64,000 nt of DNA from JAVBMV01 sp031552145. GTDB taxonomy: Bacteria > Myxococcota > Myxococcia > Myxococcales > UBA5297. Every line of letters begins with the position of its first letter. The first letter of the stretch is position 1. The position numbers and the translations under genes were made by a program. Shown in pieces: positions 58,853 to 64,000 of this stretch. The notes beneath the pieces were generated by a model, which worked only from the letters and a program-made list of their open reading frames with translations, was not told the origin of the DNA and ran no database searches. The stretch covers positions 1 through 64,000 of the forward strand of contig JAVBMV010000013.1 in NCBI GenBank assembly GCA_031552145.1, in the 5' to 3' direction.

Positions 58853-59335
58853 TTACCGGCCTCGGAAGCGGCGCGCCGGGACGGGCGCCACCACTGGGCG
58901 TGCCTCTTCCTTGCCCGCACCCTGGCGTGCCCGCGCGAGCGACTGGGCTCGCTCGAAGGCCGTGACGAGCCGCCGCATCTTCTCGGGATCGCCCCCCCTG
59001 TCGGGGTGGTGCTCCATCGCCAGCTCGTGAAAGCGGCGCTTGAGCTCCTCGAGGGTGGCGCGAGGGTGGAGCCCAAGCTCGTGATATGGATCGCCCGCCT
59101 CCAGCCGTTGAAACCAGGCCTTGAGGCGGCTCTTCGCATCCTCCAGCACGGCGTCTTTGCCGATGGGCGCCGCGGCGGTCTCGGGTTCGCGATGGGCGGA
59201 TACCTTGCGCCCCGCCGCGAGTCGGAGGTCGCAGTGGGGGCAACGCTGGAGCGCGTCCATGAGGGCGCCGGTGTTGGTCTTGGCCACTGCTCTTCTGCAG
59301 TGGGGGCATGTGAGTGTGATGACGTTGCGGGGCAT
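58853..59335 (-). CDS. Zinc-ribbon DnaJ-domain protein, 160 aa
   Basis: The N-terminus has two CxxC pairs (Cys10/13 and Cys32/35), a likely zinc ribbon. The C-terminal half is a J domain with DPYHELGLHPRATLEELKRRFHELA and the HPD motif at residues 110-112 in MEHHPDRGGD. It would stimulate an Hsp70 in trans or tether it. The start ATG is at 59335. The gene is convergent with the HD protein gene, with only about 10 bp between. Confidence 0.88.
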   Translation of the reverse strand: MPRNVITLTCPHCRRAVAKTNTGALMDALQRCPHCDLRLAAGRKVSAHREPETAAAPIGKDAVLEDAKSRLKAWFQRLEAGDPYHELGLHPRATLEELKRRFHELAMEHHPDRGGDPEKMRRLVTAFERAQSLARARQGAGKEEARPVVAPVPARRFRGR

Positions 59336-59365
59336 GGGTGTGGGTTAGCCGAGAGGTATGCGCGG

Positions 59366-60946
59366 ATGGTCGAGAGCAATTACTCAATTATCCCCCCTGG
59401 AGGGAAGCCCGGGTTGACGGAGCGCCGCGCGCTGGCCGTGCTCTTCGTCTTCACGCTCCTGCGCTTCGCCATGGGGTTTGGCTTCGAGCTGACGCCGCAG
59501 GAGGCCTACTATCACTTCTATTCGACGCATCCGGCGCTCTCCTATTTCGATCACCCGCCGATGCTCGCCTGGTCTCTCTGGGCGGTGACGTCGCTGCTCG
59601 GGCATGGGCCCGTGGCGCTGAGGGCGACGGCGCTCCTCACCACGCTCGGGACGCAGTGGCTCTTCCTTCTCGTCGCGCGCAGGACCCTCCCCAGCGCCAA
59701 GCGCCCCGCCGCGTTGCTGCTCTTTGGAACGACACTGCTCGTCTCGACCTTCTCGCTCGTCGAGCTGCCCGACGTGCCGCTGATGTTCTTCTGGACGTTG
59801 ACGCTGCTCCAGCTGCTGCGCGCGCTCTTCGACAGGGATGGCGAGGGGAACCGACCGGCGTGGCTCTGGGCGGGGTTGACGATGGGGCTCGCCTTCGACA
59901 GCAAATATACGGGCGCCGCCCTCCAGGTGAGTCTGCTTCTCTTCCTGCTCCTCTCCCCTCGCCACCGCCGATGGCTCGCGACGCCCTGGCCCTATCTCAC
60001 CATTGCCGTGGCGCACGCCGCGATGCTGCCCGTCTATCTCTGGAACGCAGAGCACGGGTGGGTTTCCCTCCTCTTCCAGAGCGCGAACCGCGCCTCCGGC
60101 GTGAGCGGACTGGCCCCGCTCAACGCGCTGAAGCTCCTGGGCTCACAGGCAGCGCTCCTGGGGCCGCCGCTTCTCTTTGCCATGCTCTATCTGGGATGGC
60201 GCTCCCTGAAGTTCGCGTGGGATTACCTTCGCCCGTCGACGGCGGAGCGCCGCGCCCCCCGCCCGGAGAAGAGGCCGGCCAAGGAGCTGCCGCTCTTCTT
60301 ACTTTGTTTCTTTGCTCCGCTCGCCATCCCCTTCGCCCTCCTCTCGCTCTTCACGCTGGTCAAGAGCAACTGGTTGGCCCCCGCCTACGTCTCGGGCAGC
60401 CTCCTCGTGGCGCTCTTCGCCTCGCGCCGCCTCGTGCGATGGCACCTCGGGGTCAGCGTGGTAGCCCACGTCGCCGCGGCGATCGCCCTACTCTTTTATC
60501 CGGTGCGCATCGAGAGCGATGATACTTGGTATGGGTGGCGGGAGCTGGCGCAGCGCGTGGAGACGCTGCAGGCACAGCATCCGGAGACCTTCCTCTTCTC
60601 GGACGACGACTACAAGACGACGGCCGAGCTCACCTACTACCTGGAGCGCCCCGTCTATGGCCCCAATGTGCTGGGCAAACGGGCGCTCCAGTTCGACTAT
60701 GCGGGGCCGAAGTTGGCGGAAATCGAGGGGCGCAACGGCCTCTACATCGACTCGGCGCCGCGCGACTTCACCCCTGGCCGTAAGGGGACGCAAAGGCCCG
60801 GGCTGGCGCGCCACTTCGAGCGGGTCGAGGAGCTCGAGCCTATCCTGCTCATGCGCGGCGGCCAGGTGCAGAGAAAGTTTTGGGTCTATGCCTGCTACAG
60901 CTATCACGCGGTGCCCACAGAGCCGGAGAGAGAAAAGGAGCGGTAG
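59366..60946 (+). CDS. ArnT/GT39-like membrane glycosyltransferase
   Basis: The 526-aa polytopic protein has the GT39-type first loop ELTPQEAYYHFYSTHPALSYFDHPPMLAW with acidic residues. This pattern is typical of glycosyltransferases that use polyprenyl-phosphate sugars in the periplasm. About eleven TM helices follow, and a C-terminal soluble domain (FLFSDDDYKTTAELTYYLERP). The acceptor is unknown; lipid A or protein are both possible. ATG 59366 is chosen because it gives a short N-terminus before TM1. Confidence 0.86.
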   Translation: MVESNYSIIPPGGKPGLTERRALAVLFVFTLLRFAMGFGFELTPQEAYYHFYSTHPALSYFDHPPMLAWSLWAVTSLLGHGPVALRATALLTTLGTQWLFLLVARRTLPSAKRPAALLLFGTTLLVSTFSLVELPDVPLMFFWTLTLLQLLRALFDRDGEGNRPAWLWAGLTMGLAFDSKYTGAALQVSLLLFLLLSPRHRRWLATPWPYLTIAVAHAAMLPVYLWNAEHGWVSLLFQSANRASGVSGLAPLNALKLLGSQAALLGPPLLFAMLYLGWRSLKFAWDYLRPSTAERRAPRPEKRPAKELPLFLLCFFAPLAIPFALLSLFTLVKSNWLAPAYVSGSLLVALFASRRLVRWHLGVSVVAHVAAAIALLFYPVRIESDDTWYGWRELAQRVETLQAQHPETFLFSDDDYKTTAELTYYLERPVYGPNVLGKRALQFDYAGPKLAEIEGRNGLYIDSAPRDFTPGRKGTQRPGLARHFERVEELEPILLMRGGQVQRKFWVYACYSYHAVPTEPEREKER

Positions 60947-61633
60947 ATGAATCGCTTGGGTCTGGACAGATTGCCTCAGCTGCGCGCGCTGCTGCGCCGC
61001 CACTTCCTGGCGGGGCTCCTCGTCGTCGTTCCGCTGGGCGCCATCCTCTGGATCGCCGTCGCGGCGCTGCGCGCCGTGTGGGGCCTGGGCGATCTGCTGC
61101 CGGAGGCCTGGCACCCCGAGGCGTGGGCGCCCAACGGCGCCGTCGCGGCGCTGGCGAAGCTGATCATCACGGCGCTGCTCCTCATGCTGCTCGCCATGGG
61201 CACCTCGTTCGTCGGTTGGATCTCAAAACAACTGCTGGGAAAGAAGATGCTGGAGCTCCTGGCCGACGGGATCGGGCGCATCCCGGTCCTGCGCAGCGTC
61301 TACAGCGCGCTGGATCAGCTGCTGCGGAGTGTTGCGACCGGCTCGGGCCAGCAGTTCAGCCGGGTGGTCTACATCGAGTACCCGCGCGCGGGCCTCTATG
61401 CGCTCGCCTTCGTCACCGGCAAGGCACTGTCGCGCGCGCTGCCGCCGGGCTTCCTCAACGTCTTTGTGCCCACCACCCCCAACCCCACGAGCGGCTTTCA
61501 CCTGATGGTGCGCGAGAGTGAGGTGCTCGAGAGCCAACTGACGGTGGAACAGGCATTCAAGACGATCCTCTCGTTGGGGATCGCGCAGTCGGAGCCCGCG
61601 TCAGAAGGAGAGGGGAAGCGCGCCGAGAAATAG
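60947..61633 (+). CDS. DUF502 membrane protein
   Basis: The 228-aa protein has two TM helices (FLAGLLVVVPLGAILWIAVAAL; LAKLIITALLLMLLAMGTSFVG) and the DUF502 signatures IGRIPVLRSVYSALDQLL, VVYIEYPRAGLYALAFVTG and NVFVPTTPNPTSGFHLMV. The function of the family is unknown. ATG follows directly after the stop of the glycosyltransferase gene. Its 3' end overlaps the convergent gene by 33 bp. Confidence 0.9.
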   Translation: MNRLGLDRLPQLRALLRRHFLAGLLVVVPLGAILWIAVAALRAVWGLGDLLPEAWHPEAWAPNGAVAALAKLIITALLLMLLAMGTSFVGWISKQLLGKKMLELLADGIGRIPVLRSVYSALDQLLRSVATGSGQQFSRVVYIEYPRAGLYALAFVTGKALSRALPPGFLNVFVPTTPNPTSGFHLMVRESEVLESQLTVEQAFKTILSLGIAQSEPASEGEGKRAEK

Positions 61634-62353
61634 ACCGCGCTGCGCGCGCGCGCGGGCGTGTTCCGGCTCGTGCGCGAAAGCGTCGTTGTTCTGCTCGGGC
61701 CCTGGCGCCGGGTCGAAGAGGCGCGCGACATCGAGCCTGAGGAGCCCCATCCACTCCCTCTTGCTGAAGTCGTAGAGCCCCGTGAGCCTGAAGTCGAGCC
61801 GCCCCACGGTAAATGAAGGGCTGGCCGCCATACGGCTCTCGGTGGTGGCACCCAGACCGACGAGCGCCGCCGCCCCCAGCACCGCGGCGCCGCCGGCCAA
61901 GGTGCCGGTCAGGAGCGGCGTCTCGCCAAAGGACTCGATGAGACGCAGCCCTTCGCGCTCGACCAGCGGCTGCGCATAAGAGAAGGCCATCGCCTTGCCG
62001 GCCTCGAGCACGCGCCGCTGTCCCGGCACGATCTCCTGCGCCGCCGGCACTGGGTCGGGCGGCGCGGGAAGCGCCACGCCTCGGGCGCCGATATCGATGG
62101 GCGACGGGGTCTCTGCCGGGGCGGCCGCGGCGCCCGGAAGGGGGAGCGCCTCGAGTTTCCGCGTGGGGTCTATTTCGGCCAAGGCCAGGATGAGCGGCGC
62201 GCGGTTGGTCGCGCTCTTCGCGCTCTTGGAAAGGCGCGCGCCCTTCGCGCGGCCCCGCTCGGAGGCCTCCACCCGCGGCGTGAAGCTCAGCGCCGTGGCG
62301 CCCAGGAGGGCGCCCAAGAGGAGGACTCTCTTCGTGAAGCCGAGACAGAGCAT
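61601..62353 (-). CDS. Exported hypothetical protein, 250 aa
   Basis: I do not recognise this protein. It has a signal peptide (VLLLGALLGATALSFTPRVEAS), a Pro/Ala-rich middle and a C-terminal part with a hydrophobic Gly-rich stretch (LLTGTLAGGAAVLGAAALVGLG). Alternating strand patterns follow (FTVGRLDFRLTGLYDFSKREWMGLLRLDV) and the end GLFLGALPLSF is aromatic-terminated, which is compatible with an outer-membrane location. It overlaps the DUF502 gene convergently by 33 bp. Confidence 0.65.
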   Translation of the reverse strand: MLCLGFTKRVLLLGALLGATALSFTPRVEASERGRAKGARLSKSAKSATNRAPLILALAEIDPTRKLEALPLPGAAAAPAETPSPIDIGARGVALPAPPDPVPAAQEIVPGQRRVLEAGKAMAFSYAQPLVEREGLRLIESFGETPLLTGTLAGGAAVLGAAALVGLGATTESRMAASPSFTVGRLDFRLTGLYDFSKREWMGLLRLDVARLFDPAPGPEQNNDAFAHEPEHARARAQRGLFLGALPLSF

Positions 62354-62455
62354 GATCTCTGGGAAGATAACACTCCAGAGGCAGCGCCGTTAAACTCGCC
62401 GAGAAAAAGCGCCCCCTTTCACCCAGGCACGGCGGGCGGGTAGGCTGCGGTGCCC

Positions 62456-63439
62456 ATGGAGAGACGCCGATACAAGCGCGTGAAGCGCTTCCTGCGCTAC
62501 TGCGCCCTGCGCGCCGTGCACTTCTTGCTCGGGTTGGTGCCGCTGCGCGCCGCGCTCGCCGTGGGGCGCGTCGCGGGTACGCTCTTCTTTTGGGTCGCAA
62601 AGGGCGAGAGAGAACGCGCGCGGCGCTCGCTCGCATTGGCGCTTCCCGAGGAGTCCCCGGAGCGCCGGGAGCAGCTGGCGCGCGCCTGCTTCCGCTTCTT
62701 CGGCGCCATGGCCTGCGAGCTCTGCAAGCTGCGCCAGATTGATCGCAACATCAAGGAGTGGGTCGAGCTTCCGCCCGAGGCGATCGAGGTGCTGCGGAAG
62801 GCGCGCGAGGAGGGGCGCGGCACCATCTTCGTCTCGGGCCACCTCGGCAACTTCGAGCTCTTGGCCCGGCGGGTCGCGGCGGAGGGGTTCGCCAGCCAGA
62901 GCATCGCCAAGGAGACTTCCGATCCCCGCACCACCGCCTTCATCGAGCGCATGCGCGCGAGCGGAGGCGTGAAGACGCTCTGGCGCGGCCACGACGGGAC
63001 GGGGCGCGCGATGCTACGCGCGCTCAGGGCAAACGAGATTCTTGGTCTGGTGATCGACGTCGACACCAAGGTGCAAGGGTTCTTCGTCGACTTCTTCGGC
63101 AGGAAGGCCTTCACTCCTAGGGCCGCGGCCGACTTGGCCATCAAGTTCAAGGCCGCCGTGGTCGAGGGCTTCGCCGAGCCTCGGGAGGGGGGAGGGCATG
63201 CGCTGCGGCTGCTGCGCGTGCCGCTGCCGCCCGAAGGGATGGAGCACGAGACGGCGGCCCTGGAGTTGACGCAGCGGCTCACCAGCGGCATCGAGGAGGC
63301 GATTCGTAGACACCCCGAGCGCTGGACCTGGATGCACGACCGCTGGAAGACGCGCCCTCCTTCGGAGGTCGATGCCGAGCGCTCTCCCGCTGGGTCGAAT
63401 AGCAAGCCCGCAGGGCTCCCCACATTTGACAAGCAATAG
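62456..63439 (+). CDS. LpxL/HtrB-type lipid A acyltransferase
   Basis: The 327-aa protein has an N-terminal membrane anchor (AVHFLLGLVPLRAALAVG) and the acyltransferase core with the HX4(D/E) catalytic motif in FVSGHLGNFELLARR. TAFIERMRASGG, LGLVIDVDTKVQGFFVDFFGRKAFT and the end HPERWTWMHDRWKTRP are typical of lauroyl/myristoyl transferases of lipid A. ATG 62456 is chosen; GTG 62450 is two codons upstream. Confidence 0.9.
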   Translation: MERRRYKRVKRFLRYCALRAVHFLLGLVPLRAALAVGRVAGTLFFWVAKGERERARRSLALALPEESPERREQLARACFRFFGAMACELCKLRQIDRNIKEWVELPPEAIEVLRKAREEGRGTIFVSGHLGNFELLARRVAAEGFASQSIAKETSDPRTTAFIERMRASGGVKTLWRGHDGTGRAMLRALRANEILGLVIDVDTKVQGFFVDFFGRKAFTPRAAADLAIKFKAAVVEGFAEPREGGGHALRLLRVPLPPEGMEHETAALELTQRLTSGIEEAIRRHPERWTWMHDRWKTRPPSEVDAERSPAGSNSKPAGLPTFDKQ

Positions 63440-63499
63440 AGCAATCCGTCAGATTGCCTGCTGCTGGTGGATGGAGCATGCAAGGAGAGGCTCGGGGCC

Positions 63500-63757
63500 A
63501 TGAAGCCATTCCCCACTGAATTGCAGAACCCGATAAATCCAGAAGCGCCGGAGCGGAACGCCGAGCGTGCCGCAGGGGTGGAGGCGCATCGCAATTTCTT
63601 TTGCGTCCACTACGACACCTGCCTGGGCGAGGCCGTGAAGAAGGGGTGGAACAGCTTCTCTTGCCTGCGCTGCGCCTGGGTGACCAAGGACGACAAGCCC
63701 AAGGATGAGAGCGCCGCGGGGCTCGCGCTCTACGCGACGCAGCGGCGGGCCAACTAG
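63500..63757 (+). CDS. Small four-cysteine protein, 85 aa
   Basis: The protein contains FFCVHYDTCL and FSCLRCAWV, four Cys that could bind zinc, and is otherwise hydrophilic. Function is unknown. ATG 63500 has AAGGAGAGG about 9 nt upstream; ATG 63467 is an alternative that adds 11 residues and two more candidate metal residues (Cys, Glu). Confidence 0.65.
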   Translation: MKPFPTELQNPINPEAPERNAERAAGVEAHRNFFCVHYDTCLGEAVKKGWNSFSCLRCAWVTKDDKPKDESAAGLALYATQRRAN

Positions 63758-63767
63758 AGCCGGCGCT

Positions 63768-64000
63768 CTACCGCTCCAGGCGCACGAAGACCTCGACGAG
63801 GAGCACATTCTTGATCCCCGCGCGCTCCACGCGCACGGCGGCGAGCCCGACTGTGTCGAAGTCGGGATCGAGCAGGTTGCGCAGGTGGCCCGGCGAGGCC
63901 GCGATCGCCTCGTGCGCCTGGAGGGCGCTCGCCGCCTCTCCGAGATTCTCGGCCGCCCGCAAGAAGGGAATCCCGGCGGCGTTCAGGCGCGAGGCGACGG
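63768..64000 (-). CDS. CAP (SCP/PR-1-like) domain protein, 5' part outside window
   Basis: The frame is open to the right edge, so only the C-terminal end is present. RAAENLGEAASALQAHEAIAASPGHLRNLLDPDFDTVGLAAVRV is the ending of a CAP domain (SPGHxxNLLDPxF pattern). Such secreted proteins have varied functions in bacteria. TTG codons inside the frame are not the true start. Confidence 0.8.
   Translation of the reverse strand, partial: VASRLNAAGIPFLRAAENLGEAASALQAHEAIAASPGHLRNLLDPDFDTVGLAAVRVERAGIKNVLLVEVFVRLER

Noticed and set aside
57370..59379. 669-codon minus-strand frame opposite the SWIB and HD genes
   Set aside because: Low-complexity shadow frame crossing three supported genes.
1..64000. 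CRISPR arrays, tRNA/rRNA genes, transposase genes
   Set aside because: I looked for regular repeats, tRNA-like cloverleaf ends and transposase motifs and saw none.

Overview
The window comes from a GC-rich Gram-negative bacterium of the Myxococcota type. The evidence is the strongly G/C-ending codons across most genes, a secreted oxidase with a MYXO-CTERM-like tail (Cys motif, hydrophobic helix, Arg cluster), many soluble and hybrid histidine kinases, a SWIB protein and a bacillithiol cluster. Species-level placement is not possible from this window alone.

Left part (1-16.0 kb): an insecticidal-type Tc toxin locus coupled to a phage-like lysis cassette. On the minus strand lie a TcA toxin split into two genes (TcaA-like 2193 aa, TcaB-like 1090 aa) and a TcB (SpvB/FG-GAP) gene that runs off the left edge. 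Upstream of tcaA, separated from it by an intrinsic terminator only about 30 nt before the start codon, are two small overlapping genes, one of them a helix-turn-helix protein. Divergent from these, on the plus strand, is a compact operon of endolysin without signal peptide, three-TM holin-like protein and a TM/coiled-coil spanin-like protein, followed by a winged-helix regulator. I read this as a type-10-secretion-like (holin/endolysin/spanin) Tc release system with its own regulators. This is the most interesting element of the window. The two TcA genes are visibly richer in A/T than the rest, suggesting acquisition by transfer.

Middle part (16-36 kb): a galactose-oxidase-like surface protein, a small lipoprotein, two linked sensor kinase genes (one lacking the ATPase domain), a tyrosine/phenylalanine degradation set (phhA divergent from hpd-hmgA-fahA-flavin reductase family protein), a lone Hpt protein, a membrane histidine kinase, a DUF486 membrane protein, aquaporin Z, a POT peptide transporter, a redox operon (VKOR-thioredoxin fusion, OmpA-like protein, TlpA-like lipoprotein) and a large hybrid kinase.

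Right part (36-64 kb): a DUF2911 protein and a bacillithiol-type operon (bshC, bshA, large exported PIG-L deacetylase, a 29-residue membrane peptide, Na+/solute symporter). These are followed by a HAD protein, a second hybrid kinase paralogous to the first, a receiver-kinase, a CPBP protease-like protein, a degenerate Clp-like AAA+ protein, the proton-translocating transhydrogenase (pntAA-pntAB-pntB), pyrH-frr, a lytic transglycosylase, SWIB, HD phosphohydrolase, DnaJ-like protein, GT39-like glycosyltransferase, DUF502 protein, lipid A-type acyltransferase, a small Cys protein and a CAP-domain protein cut by the right edge. Genes are tightly packed with many 4-bp start/stop overlaps. No gene-free stretch exceeds 300 bp, and I saw no tRNA, rRNA, CRISPR array or insertion sequence.
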